In this document: positions 1 through 8,403 of the stretch, one piece after another | How positions within the stretch are numbered: the first letter of the stretch is position 1 | Layout: each line of letters begins with the position of its first letter | Source of the DNA: Acorus gramineus | Taxonomy: Eukaryota > Streptophyta > Magnoliopsida > Acorales > Acoraceae | Direction: 5' to 3' | Assembly (NCBI GenBank): GCA_030737835.1 | Contig: JAUJYN010000020.1 | Location: 1,860,001 to 1,924,000, forward strand | Length of the DNA: 64,000 nt | Program-made: the position numbers and the translations under genes | The notes under the pieces: model-generated | Seen by the model: the letters and a program-made list of their open reading frames with translations, nothing else | The model's database searches: none | What the model was told of the DNA's origin: nothing

Positions 1-566
1 TGAGGAACGGCCCAATGAAACGCGGACTCAGCTTGCCCCGCACACCGAAACGGAAGATGCCCTTCATCGGGGACACCTTCAAGAACACATGGTCACCAAC
101 CTCGAAGGTGAGCTCACGGCGACGACGGTCGGCGTAGCACTTCTGACGACTCTGAGCGACTCGGATACGCTCGCGAATCGTCTTCACCATCTCTGAGGTC
201 TGGTGAACTATCTCTGGTCCCTCCAACTGGCGCTCTCCAACACAAGGGGGACCTGCAGCTGCGGCCATAGAGTGCCTCGTAAGGAGCCATCCGGATGCTC
301 GAGTGGTAGCTGTTGTTGTAGGCAAACTCCACCAACGGAAGGTGCCTCTCCCAACTGCCCCCAAAATCGAGAACACAGGCCCGCAGCATATCCTCAAGAG
401 TCTGGATCGTCCTCTCCGACTGGCCGTCCGTCTGCGGATGAAACGCTGTACTGAAATGGAGGTTCGTACCAAGGGCGTGCTGGAGGCTACGCCAGAACCT
501 CGAAGTAACCTCGATCGGAAATGATGCTGACTGGAGTGCCATGGAGACGGACAATCTCGGAGACAA
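1..566 (-). pseudogene. pol: Integrase core (third acidic residue) and C-terminal part, runs off the window
   Basis: This continues integrase of the same element. The glutamate of the DDE triad is in [16 protein letters not shown], with FHPQT just before it. [13 protein letters not shown] and [17 protein letters not shown] follow and are hallmarks of plant Ty3/gypsy integrases. Near 230-240 the frame changes again: the frame that carries the core reads RAPVGGTR where the family reads ERQLEGP. The stretch from about 230 down to base 1 encodes the rest of the C-terminal domain in another phase (reverse complement of the region that is intact at 15081-15655). The chromodomain and 3' LTR of this copy lie beyond the left edge. 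In all, about four frame changes and one nonsense codon were seen in this pol. Confidence 0.85.
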
Positions 567-1314
567 ATAACTGCGCCAGGGTGTCCAGAGAATCGGTGAG
601 TCGGATGGGGAGGAAATGAGCAGACTTCGTCAGCCGGTCGACGATCACCCAGATGGCATCGTGACCCGAACGTGACCTCGGCAAACCCGAGACGAAGTCC
701 ATGGTGATCTGCTCCCACTTCCACTGAGGGATCTCAATGGACTGCAGCTTCCCCGCAGGGCGCTGATGCTCCGACTTCACCTGCTGGCATACTAGGCATC
801 GGGCAACGAAACGGGCAATATCCGTCTTCATCCCGCCCCACCAGTAGCCACGACGAAGGCCTCTGTACATCTTCGTGCCACCAGGATGCACTGTGTACCT
901 CGAGCGATGGGCCTCCAGAATCTTCCGCTTCAGCTCTGCGTCGTCGGGAATGCACACTCGGCCTCTGAATCGCAGGATCCCGTCCGCGCGAATCTGGTAG
1001 TCCGGACGCTCGCCCCGGGCGACGCCTTCAGAGAGGACTATAAAATGCGGATCCTGAGCCTGAGCCGTGCGGATATCGTCGAGAAGGACTGGCTGCACCA
1101 CTAGCCTGGCCAAAAAGCCACCAGCAGGAGTCTCTCGAACGCTGATCCAGCAAGCGGCCTCCTCCAGAAGCCTCCAACGACGGACAGCCATATGGGCGGC
1201 CATGCCCAAGGGCTGCCTACTGAGCGCATCTGCCACGACATTCGCCTTACCCGGATGGTAAGCGATGTCACAATCGTAGTCCGTCAGGAACTCAACCCAA
1301 CGTCTCTGACGCAT
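487..1314 (-). pseudogene. pol: End of RNase H and integrase N-terminal and catalytic core (first two acidic residues)
   Basis: Integrase joins the element DNA to the chromosome. The frame starts in the RNase H tail (HPGKANVVADALSRQ), runs through a linker and enters the zinc-binding HHCC region: H-R-S-R-Y-T-V-H with PGGTKMY, then CLVC. Catalytic core motifs follow: the first D in ITMDFVSGLP and the second D in SIISDR. Directly after this second D the family sequence breaks off (near 515-525); the next frame continues it from [14 protein letters not shown] short deletion with a frame change is the simplest reading. It is in phase with the RNase H frame upstream. Confidence 0.9.
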
Positions 1315-1332
1315 GTTGAGCTCCGGCTGGGA

Positions 1333-1974
1333 CTACAGATATGTCAAGCTCTTATGATCAGTAAAGAGCTCGAACTCCTCTCCATAGAGGTAATGCCTCC
1401 ACATCTTCAGCGCAAAGATGATCGCTGCCAACTCCAGGTCATGGGTGGGGTAATTCTGCTCATGGGGCTTCAACTGACGAGACGCGTAAGCCACAACCTT
1501 ACCGTGCTGCATCAGGACGCAACCCACACCCAACTGCGATGCATCTGTGTAAACTGTGAACCCACCACTCCCAGACGGAAGGGTAAGAACTGGCGCTGAG
1601 GTGAGCCTTCGCTTCAGCTCCTGGAAGCTCTCCTCACAAGAAGGGGACCACTCGAACCGAACATCCTTCCGAGTGAGGCGGGTAAGAGGAACGGCTATCT
1701 TCGAGAAACCCTCGACAAACCTCCTGTAATAACCCGCCAAGCCCAAGAAGCTCCGAATCTCTGTGGGGTTCGACGGTCGACGCCAATTCGACACGGCGAG
1801 CGTCTTCTCCGGGTCCACAGATATGCCCTCACCGGAAATCACATGGCCCAGAAAGGCCATACGCTCCAACCAGAACTCGCACTTGCTGAACTTGGCGAAC
1901 AACTGATGTCTGGCCAAAGTCTCCAAGATGGTGAGCGTGCTCCTCAAGACTCCTCGAGTACACCAATATGTCAT
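1333..1974 (-). pseudogene. pol: RT connection and RNase H domain, ends at a premature TAG
   Basis: This stretch covers the RT thumb/connection ([19 protein letters not shown], then the [11 protein letters not shown] motif) and the RNase H domain that degrades the RNA template during reverse transcription. RNase H acidic residues are visible in YTDAS, in HDLELAAI and in the final FTDHKSL. The reading frame is cut by a TAG at 1333-1335, directly after [10 protein letters not shown]. The next frame (487-1314) is in the same phase and continues with SQPELNMRQRRWVEFL, so this is a single nonsense change and not an indel. Only a few codons separate it from the RNase H-integrase linker. The domain is otherwise intact. 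Confidence 0.9.
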
Positions 1975-2653
1975 CGATGAATACTACCACAAAGGAGTCG
2001 AGGAAGGGCCGAAATACCCGGTTCATCAGATCCATGAAGGCCGCCGGCGCGTTCGTCAACCCGAATGGCAGTACTCTGAACTCGTAGTGCCCATACCGGG
2101 TGCGAAAGGCCGTCTTCGGAATGTCTGACTCCCGGATCTTCAGCTGGTAGTACCCCGAGCGGAGATCGATCTTGGAAAAGACACGCGCTCCCTGGAGCTG
2201 GTCAAACAGATCGTCGATCCGCGGCAACGGGTACTTGTTCTTCACTGTCCGTTTATTCAGCTGCCTGTAATCAATACACAGCCGCAGCGAACCGTCCTTC
2301 TTCCGGACGAACAGGACAGGGGCTCCCCACGGAGAAACACTCGGACGTGCGAAGCCCTTCTCCAGCAACTCCTCCAACTGCTCCTTGAGCACCCTCAGCT
2401 CTGCAGGGGCCATCCGGTACGGAGCTCTCAAAATCGGCTCGGTCCCCGGAATCAGATTGATCTCAAACTCGATCGCGCGATCCGGCGGTAATCCCGGAAG
2501 ATCATCGGGAAAAACCTGGGGATACTCTGCCACGACCGGAGTCTGACTGATATCTGCCTGCAGCGGTGCATCCTCCTGAGCAATATACGCTAGAAAGCCC
2601 TCGCATCCTCCCTGAAGGAGTCTCCACGCCTGCATGGACGACACGAACCCCAA
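1829..2653 (-). pseudogene. pol: Reverse transcriptase domain, Ty3/gypsy pol (frame-broken on both sides)
   Basis: RT copies element RNA into DNA. This 274-residue frame begins in the protease-RT linker (SSMQAWRLL), reaches the RT entry motif near residues 49-62 ([10 protein letters not shown]), and carries [16 protein letters not shown] (109-124), [11 protein letters not shown] (160-170) and LPFGLTNAP (195-203). The YXDD-type catalytic motif is FIDDIL (225-230). All core RT motifs are present, so the domain itself is well preserved. After about residue 243 the frame leaves the family sequence, and the RNase H frame (1333-1974) resumes it, which implies a second frame change near 1915-1930. 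Its upstream join to gag-protease is also out of frame, so this copy could not make a continuous Gag-Pol protein. The motif wording is typical of plant chromoviruses of the Tekay/Del kind; the clade is an inference. Confidence 0.92.
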
Positions 2654-4449
2654 CGGGCCACGTCGCGATCGCCCACGAACTGGAAGGACCTCCGACCCGG
2701 AAGGTGGAAAGACACCGACTTGGCAAAACAGTCGATGCTGGCATGACTAGCTGCAAGCCAATCCATTCCCAGGATGGCATCAAAGTCCGTCATCGCAAGC
2801 TCCACCAACTCCACTGGAAACTCATGCTCCGCAACCTCTACCGTACACCCTCGGTACACTGAACTGAGGAGAATACGGTCTCCCACGGGCAATGATATCT
2901 CCAAGATAGCATCTAAAGGAGCGGACGCCACGCCCGTCCGTCTCGCGAAAGCGGGAGACACGAACGAGTGGGTGGCTCCGGAATCAAACAATACATAAGC
3001 AGGAAGCTGGGAGATCTGAACAGTACCTCTGACCACGCTGCCTGATGCCTGAGCCTCCTCTGCCGAAAGCGCTGCCACTCGGCCCTGCACGAACTGCGGC
3101 TGAGGAGCAGGGGCACGCCTCGCCGGCTGCGCTGGCTGCCTCCTCTGGTCAACATGGCCACCCCGTGGCTGCTGCTGACGCTGAGGCTGCTGCTGCGGCT
3201 GGCGCTGCTGCTGCTGCTGGCGCTGCTGCTGAAACGGCTGCTGCTGCAACTGCTGCTGCTGTGGAGGCATCACTCTGGGTCGGCCAGCATCAGGGCAATT
3301 ATACAAGATATGCCCGATGCGCTGACAGTGATAACAGCGCCGCGACTCTGGTCGCCTCGCCTGGACCGGCACTGCTGCGATGGGTGCGGGACCTCGCGCT
3401 GGCACCACATCTGCTGGAGGAGGGGCAGCCGCTGACCGATCAAAGCGGGCCCTCTTCTTCCTGCGCTGTCCCTGGTCCTGGCTCCTGGGTGGCCTCTGAT
3501 CTGCCGAAGGGGTCGGAACCGTCACGAGGATCCCGAGGTCTCGCTCGACTGTCTTCGCTCGAGACACCAAGTCGGAGTACCTCGTGAATGCCTGGGAGGT
3601 AACATGCACCCGAATGGCGCTGCTGAGGCCAAGCTCGAATCGACGGCACCTCGTCTCCTCGTCCATCACCAAGGCTGGAGCAAATCTGGATAGCCTCGTG
3701 AAGCGCGTGGAGTAGTCAGCGACGGACATAGAGCCCTGCGTCAGCTGCTCAAACTCCCGCATCACGATCTGTCGTGTCGAGAACGGGAAGTACTCCTCCA
3801 AGAAATACCTCCGGAACTCCGCCCATGTAAGCTGCTCCACTCCCTTCGGGATGTCCACTGATCTAGTAGCCCACCAGTCGACGGCGCTACCCTTCAGCAT
3901 AAAAGTGGCCAGGGAGACTCGCTGGCGATCGGTGCAAAGCATGGTCGAGAAGATCGCATCCACCTCCATCAACCATCGCTCTGGGGCAAGGGGATCCGCC
4001 GTCTGACCGTGGAACTCGGGAGGGTGGAGCTTCAGAAAGGCTGCGAGGCCACTCTGCTGCACTCGCGCTGCAGCCTCTAGCACCACCTCCCTCTCCTGGG
4101 GATCCTGAACTCTCGCCGCTGGAACAACCACAGGGACTGGGGGTACATCGGGTACCACAGGTGGATCTGCCACCAGAGGAACCTGCGGAACTGCCTCGCG
4201 GGCCGCCCGCAGCTCCTGAATATCCCGTGCCTGCTCTGCCAACATCCTCGTCTGGGCCTCCAATGCCCTGGTCTGCGTCTCCACCAAATCTGCTAACCGC
4301 GCAAACACGCGCTCCCAGGCAGGAGGCTCCTCTGCCGATCCTGGCCTCACGGCTGAGGACTCTCCAATAGCATCCTCGCCTCTGGCAGGTCTGGAAACCT
4401 CCAAAGGTCGAGAGGGACCTCGTCCGCGCCGTCCTCCACGAGGAGCCAT
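2590..4449 (-). CDS. gag-pro: Ty3/gypsy Gag and aspartic protease (open reading frame, frame lost at its 3' end)
   Basis: Gag packages element RNA in cytoplasmic particles and the protease cuts the polyprotein. The 619-residue frame has a basic, proline-rich N-terminus, then a heptad-like helix (about 45-85) that could be a coiled coil. The retrotransposon Gag domain lies at about 140-305 (PPEFHG near 143, WW near 192, FLEEYFP near 216). The zinc knuckle is complete: C372, C375, H380, C385. A glutamine-rich linker (about 397-427) follows, and then the protease with [10 protein letters not shown] (catalytic D489) and the later ILGMDW motif (559). The first ATG lies about 100 bases downstream of the PBS, as expected for the polyprotein start. 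After about residue 594 the translation stops resembling the family; the RT frame is offset there, so a one-base frame change near 2665 is inferred. The family normally reads straight on into RT. Recognition of the domains is strong. Confidence 0.93.
   Translation of the reverse strand: MAPRGGRRGRGPSRPLEVSRPARGEDAIGESSAVRPGSAEEPPAWERVFARLADLVETQTRALEAQTRMLAEQARDIQELRAAREAVPQVPLVADPPVVPDVPPVPVVVPAARVQDPQEREVVLEAAARVQQSGLAAFLKLHPPEFHGQTADPLAPERWLMEVDAIFSTMLCTDRQRVSLATFMLKGSAVDWWATRSVDIPKGVEQLTWAEFRRYFLEEYFPFSTRQIVMREFEQLTQGSMSVADYSTRFTRLSRFAPALVMDEETRCRRFELGLSSAIRVHVTSQAFTRYSDLVSRAKTVERDLGILVTVPTPSADQRPPRSQDQGQRRKKRARFDRSAAAPPPADVVPARGPAPIAAVPVQARRPESRRCYHCQRIGHILYNCPDAGRPRVMPPQQQQLQQQPFQQQRQQQQQRQPQQQPQRQQQPRGGHVDQRRQPAQPARRAPAPQPQFVQGRVAALSAEEAQASGSVVRGTVQISQLPAYVLFDSGATHSFVSPAFARRTGVASAPLDAILEISLPVGDRILLSSVYRGCTVEVAEHEFPVELVELAMTDFDAILGMDWLAASHASIDCFAKSVSFHLPGRRSFQFVGDRDVARWGSCRPCRRGDSFREDARAF
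3154..3262. repeat. CTG/CAG-rich microsatellite encoding the Gag polyglutamine linker
   Basis: The plus strand is an imperfect run of CTG and CGG-like triplets; read on the minus strand it is CAG-rich and gives the glutamine-rich linker after the Gag zinc knuckle. It is in frame, so length changes would alter only the linker length. Confidence 0.8.
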
Positions 4450-4550
4450 ATCAGCAACCTAAGAAAACCAGACACTAGGATCAGAATACTCATATAGAAA
4501 TCCTAGGACTCATCTCTACGAAAAAGAAGACAATTGGCTCTGACAGGACC

Positions 4551-4564
4551 AGGCTCTGATACCA
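4551..4564 (-). promoter_or_regulatory. Primer binding site for initiator tRNA-Met
   Basis: Reads TGGTATCAGAGCCT on the minus strand, starting 5 bases after the LTR end. TGGTATCAGAGCC is the complement of the 3' end of plant initiator tRNA-Met, the usual primer for Ty3/gypsy elements. It fixes the element's orientation and the inner edge of the 5' LTR. Confidence 0.93.
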
Positions 4565-4723
4565 ACTTTTGTCACGCCCCAGGGCGGCCGTCCCCGGGTC
4601 GCGGCAAGTGTATACAAGATATCAGTAAACAGGAATCAATAATACTCTACAACAACTATAAAGACAACACAGATACAAAGCAAGGCTGACATAATATATA
4701 CAGAAAGCGGAAGCTAAAAGACT

Positions 4724-4755
4724 GAGTCTGTAATCCAAAAACATACTACAGACTC
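4724..4755 (-). other. Conserved hairpin near the LTR 3' end
   Basis: GAGTCTGTA (4724-4732) and TACAGACTC (4747-4755) form a perfect 9-bp stem with a 14-nt loop. The same stem (GTCTGTAA...TTACAGAC) is present in group B copies, for example near 14042-14072 and 33955-33985. It lies in the transcribed 3' part of the LTR. Confidence 0.7.
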
Positions 4756-4905
4756 GATACAAATCAAATGTCCTGTGAGAGCCAATATATACACATACAT
4801 CCAAATAATACACAACTGGGTGCCCAAGCACTGAAATATATACATACAATAACAAAGGAAGGATGCTGATGGCCTCAGAAACTCGCGGGACGTAGCGCTA
4901 CTCCG

Positions 4906-4958
4906 CTACTGGTGCAGTCGCTCAGGGAGCTCCTCCTTCAAGTCCTCCTCAGTAATCA
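4906..4958 (-). other. Exon-like open tail in LTR ending at conserved TAG
   Basis: It follows the second acceptor. In the frame set by two carry-over bases it reads ITEEDLKEELPERLHQ and then TAG (4906-4908). The other group A copies keep the same frame and the same CAG-TAG end. It may be a small acidic C-terminus of a spliced LTR product, or conserved for RNA reasons. Confidence 0.45.
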
Positions 4959-5107
4959 CTGGAAAAATATTATGCGAGGGGTGAGCCACACGCTCAGTGA
5001 ACAGCACAACCCATGCATCACAGTTTATATCAACCACATATAATCAACAACCAGCCTCAAAGTGGTATAACAACATAATCCAGTGATTCGTTACATCGCC
5101 GAACCAC

Positions 5108-5300
5108 CACACCCTCACCCTCACCCCTCAAATAGGTGACATAGGATATTGGGACTTATAATCATCCATACACATCCATACACCCTCACCCTCACCCCTC
5201 AATAGGTGACATAGGATATTGGGACTGATAATCCTCCATACACATCCATACACCCTCACCCTCACCCCTCAACAGGTGACATAGGATATTGGGACTGACT
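5108..5300. repeat. Minisatellite, about 70-bp unit, nearly three copies
   Basis: Each unit carries CACCCTCACCCTCACCCCTC, then AGGTGACATAGGATATTGGG and a short spacer. Units begin near 5108, 5180 and 5249. Other group A LTRs have one to three units. Confidence 0.85.
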
Positions 5301-6041
5301 AGGCTGTTAATCATCCTTGGTCCACCGATAGCCTCTCCTCCACACCGTAGCTTGCCTGGTCTACTCCCACATTCAGCACAGTCCGAGTCCAAGATCAGGA
5401 GGTGCCTACTGATGGGAGCCCTCTGTCAGGATAGCCTGTCTAACGCTGAGGAGTTCCTACACGGATCCAACGAAGGGAAGAGAAACAGCCTATCCACACG
5501 CATATGATCCACTCGGATCCGCTGACTACACATCTCTACAACTCTATTGTCTTGAATTCATCAGAATTCCTCCAGGGCGCATAACCAAGATGCGGGGAAC
5601 ATGCATTAATATAGACGGGAAAAGAAACCTTGGGAGGGCACCATGAGGTCCCGATATAGGACGTCCCGACAACCAAACAAGGAACACGGAGCACCCTAGC
5701 CCGGGTCTCAATGTTGACCTCGCAAGGCCCCTTAATATTCCCTAAGGCATGCAATAATATTACCAGTTGCATTTAATTTAACAAATTAAACTAATAGGAG
5801 CATACAAAGGCCGAGGCTTTCCTAGCATGATAACAAGGTGACAAGATGCATGGCTCTTACACAACCTAAGGGTGCAAGTCCCTAACATACTCAGTCTAGG
5901 GTAGCATGCATACTACATATCAATCATGCTGCATGGATTACATATTAAACAGGTTAATATTAATCTATGGTGCCCAAGGGAGGACGGTATACGCCCAAGT
6001 GCATATAGCGCCTCCCAACTGGGTTGGATTGTCCCACTCAC

Positions 6042-6077
6042 CGGTAGTCGGGTCGTCGCGCGACCGTCCGTCAAGAT
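6042..6077 (-). other. 36-nt exon-like segment inside the LTR, flanked by splice consensus
   Basis: On the minus strand the segment is preceded by a pyrimidine-rich TCTTGCAG and followed by GTGAGT. A donor-like GTAAG lies upstream (first base 6845) and another acceptor (TTTTTCCAG, ending 4959) downstream. Removing these introns would excise the CpG-rich block. The segment reads D-L-D-G-R-S-R-D-D-P in one frame. Equivalent segments of 36 nt occur at 17140-17175, 24681-24716, 26698-26733, 35383-35418 and 43024-43059. Confidence 0.6.
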
Positions 6078-6169
6078 CTGCAAGACGGGGTATCAACTTG
6101 GTGAGTAAAATCCACAAATATACCAAAAATACTCAACACTCGGGCAAACGTACATACGGCCCGTATGCA

Positions 6170-6680
6170 CGCTAGCCCGAGCACCCCGACTCACTCCCGC
6201 ACCCCCGGCAACCACCGCACGGCCACCCGCCCCCGGATGCACCGCCGCGCCCCAGCCCGCGCACCCAGGCGCCCTGTCGAGCCCCTGCCCGCAAGCTAGG
6301 ACGCGTCGCCGAGCTCCCCGGGTGCACCGCGCGCTCACTGCGCCCCAGCGCAGCCGCTCGCGCGCACACAGCACGCCCCGCGCCCAGCGCCTCGCCCCGC
6401 TCGCACCACCGCTCGCCTCGCCGTGCACCCCGCGCGCACCACCGCTCGCATCACCCACTCGACTAGCACCCCCAGCACGCCCAGCGCCCAGCACGCCCAG
6501 CGCCCAGCACGCCCAGCACGTCCAACGCCCAACACGCCCAGCACGTCCAGCGCCCAGCACGCCCCGCACGCCCAGCACGCCCACGCCTGCGCCACCCGAG
6601 CGCACGCTCGCACGCACGCCTGAGCGCACGCGCGCGCGCCCTGCCACTGCACGCCTGCTGCGCCTGTGCTGCCATCCTGC
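6170..6680. repeat. CpG-rich low-complexity block of group A LTR
   Basis: The plus strand is C-rich with dense CG dinucleotides and short CACGCCCAGCGCCCAG-like reiterations. It lies inside the putative LTR intron 1. Open frames here are Arg/Ala/Pro-rich and not convincing genes. Confidence 0.8.
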
Positions 6681-7170
6681 CCGGGGCAGACTACCACCCT
6701 GCCCGAGCACCTCTACCACCACCCACCGGCCACCAATGGCCTCCGACCGCCCCCAACCACCACCGACAGCCACCAGCCGCCCTCCACACTCAACCCCACC
6801 CTCCTAACATGCATCTAAACATGAAAAAGAAGGAAAAACCCTTACCCAAGGAAAGGAGAGGAAAGGAAGGGAACCGGAGGATCTTCGTGCACCGAAACAC
6901 CTCCCAACGGATCTCCACCACCAAGACCTCTTCCTACCTCAAATGGGGCTGAAAACAGGGGAGAATAGAGGGGGTTAGAGGGGGCCAAACTTGTCGGAAC
7001 TCAAATCCGAGAACACCGGGGGATAGATCGGGACCGGATCTAACCTTTCTATGTTTTGGGTTTTGAGTTTTGAGAACCCTAGGTGGCTCAACAGCAATAA
7101 AAGGAGAGACGGGGAGAGAGAAAATGTGTTTGAGAAGATGATGAATAGTGTAGGGCAAATTTGCTACTCA

Positions 7171-7178
7171 CTTATATA
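7171..7178 (-). promoter_or_regulatory. TATA-like site in group A LTR
   Basis: Reads TATATAAG on the minus strand, about 430 bases inside the LTR. Related copies carry TATATAAAT at 23298-23306 (+) and TATATAAG at 36874-36881 (-), 110-270 bases nearer their LTR starts. The position upstream of the CpG-rich part fits a U3 promoter; activity is inferred. Confidence 0.55.
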
Positions 7179-7609
7179 AGCCAAACCACTTGGATTAGGA
7201 CTAAGCAAGCTTAATTAGGGTTTAAGTGAGGCTTAGGGGGGGTTTTAAGTGGGTTTGACTTGGGTCAACCCAACCACACAAAAAAACAAAAAGGGTTGAC
7301 CAAGTCATGGGCCCACTTTGACCGAGTCAACTCTCCCAATGACTTCTCGCTCGGTCAAAACCCGGATACGCCCTGGAACTGTGAAATTTTGGAAACGTTA
7401 TCGGAATTCGATGAAATTTTCGTGAGTGGCTTAGAATGGCACCAGGACACATAATATGCAGTTAGATTTTCAATCGGAGTCCTCTAGCTCAGGATGATAG
7501 CTAACAGTCCAAAATTTTAGCGGTTCCGATCGAAAAACGAAAAAAACTCAAAAACTGTCAGAATGCTCCAATGGTTACCAGAAGGCTAAAAAGTGACACA
7601 TATATAACA

Positions 7610-7622
7610 TTCTCCCCCCCTT
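7610..7622 (-). promoter_or_regulatory. Polypurine tract
   Basis: On the minus strand it reads AAGGGGGGGAGAA, abutting the LTR start at 7609. It is the plus-strand primer of an element lying at higher coordinates. Confidence 0.88.
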
Positions 7623-7657
7623 AGGAAATTTTGTCCTCAAAATAAATACAAGAACAT

Positions 7658-7903
7658 CTAAGAAGGGAAAAGATGCGGATACGCGTCACGCATGGCGTCC
7701 TCGAGCTCCCAAGTGGCCTCGGCACCGGAACGGTGCTGCCATCGCACCTTGACCAGCTGGACGGTCTTGGTGCGGAGCCTCTTCTCGCGGCGGTCCAGGA
7801 TCTCAATCGGCTGCTCGACGAAAGACAAGTCCGGCTCGAAGACGAGCGGCTCGAACATGATGATGTGAGCAGGATCGTGGACATAACACCTCAGCTGTGA
7901 GAC
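7658..7903 (-). pseudogene. pol: Integrase C-terminus with chromodomain-like end (fragment)
   Basis: The open stretch reads FHVSQLRCYVHDPAH, then FEPDLSFVEQPIEILDRREKR and VRWQHRSGAEATWELEDAMRDAYPHLF before the stop. This is the end of a group A pol: the integrase tail followed by a chromodomain-like module, the part thought to guide chromovirus integration to heterochromatin. It has the full-length natural end (YPHLFPS), unlike the copy at 15081-15655. Just beyond 7903 the sequence switches abruptly to leader-type DNA, so more than 90% of the internal region is missing. It is followed by a normal polypurine tract and LTR. Confidence 0.85.
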
Positions 7904-8390
7904 ATGGAAGGCTAGAAGAAGGAACATGGAGTACCCTAGCCCAGGTCTCAACACTGACCCTGCAAGGCCCCTTAATCCTCAGTAGGAAGGCTAGAAGAAG
8001 ACATCATTCCTTAATGAGCAATACGCCACATTCTCAACACTTTACACTGGCGCCGCACGCGAACTCAATGGTTACCAGCGATACCGATACACGGGAAAGA
8101 GCTCCATTATCGAGACGCAATCCATACCTTAGAAATTGCAACCAATTCATCACTATCACACTACTGGGCATAAATCTCCTACCCAAACCTTAATCCCGCA
8201 CAAGAGATCTAACAACTGACCCTAACCAGTCGACCCAGTCGACAACTTAACGGTGGGTCCAGGGGGTCACGTCCACGTCAACGGATGCGAGGAGGCATGT
8301 CGACAACCTAAGATAACTTCTAACACAAGAGTACTCGGATGACAATCCTACGACTCATCCTCTATACGACTAGACTTAGGCTCTGACAGG
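7904..8390 (-). mobile_element. Group B-type 5' leader, containing a piece of group A LTR
   Basis: It matches 59140-59600, the leader upstream of pol in the group B element at the right end. The first part (about 7918-7972, GAACATGGAGTACCCTAGCC...) is itself LTR A sequence, as at 5683-5745. The motif GGAAGGCTAGAAGAAG occurs twice (about 7906 and 7985), marking the join. No convincing frame is present. Confidence 0.7.
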
Positions 8391-8403
8391 ACCAGGCTCT
8401 GAC
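8390..8403 (-). promoter_or_regulatory. Altered primer binding site at a deletion join
   Basis: It reads TGGTGTCAGAGCCT on the minus strand, one base off the normal site. The LTR terminus expected next to it is absent; the sequence jumps to about 90 bases inside a group B LTR. Confidence 0.75.

Larger units (their letters stand above)
4570..7609 (-). mobile_element. Group A LTR (3,040 bp), 5' LTR of the gag-pol element, also bounded by a polypurine tract
   Basis: On the minus strand it starts TGTTATATATGTGTCAC at 7609 and ends GGGGCGTGACA at 4570. The inner edge is confirmed by the PBS at 4551-4564. The outer edge is followed (on the plus strand) not by host DNA but by a polypurine tract and pol C-terminus at 7610-7903, so this LTR serves as 5' LTR of one internal region and 3' LTR of another. 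It contains a TATA-like site, a CpG-rich block (about 6170-6680), splice-like sites around a 36-nt mini-exon (6042-6077), a minisatellite (5108-5300) and a 3' hairpin. No TSD is visible. Confidence 0.92.

Noticed and set aside
4622-4855. 77-codon Tyr/Leu/Val-rich minus-strand frame suggesting membrane segments
   Set aside because: It sits in the AT-rich LTR 3' end, is not conserved between copies as protein, and has no start context.
5108-5300. Telomere-like CCCTCA repeats
   Set aside because: The unit is not the plant telomere CCCTAAA. It is a short internal minisatellite at a fixed place in each LTR.
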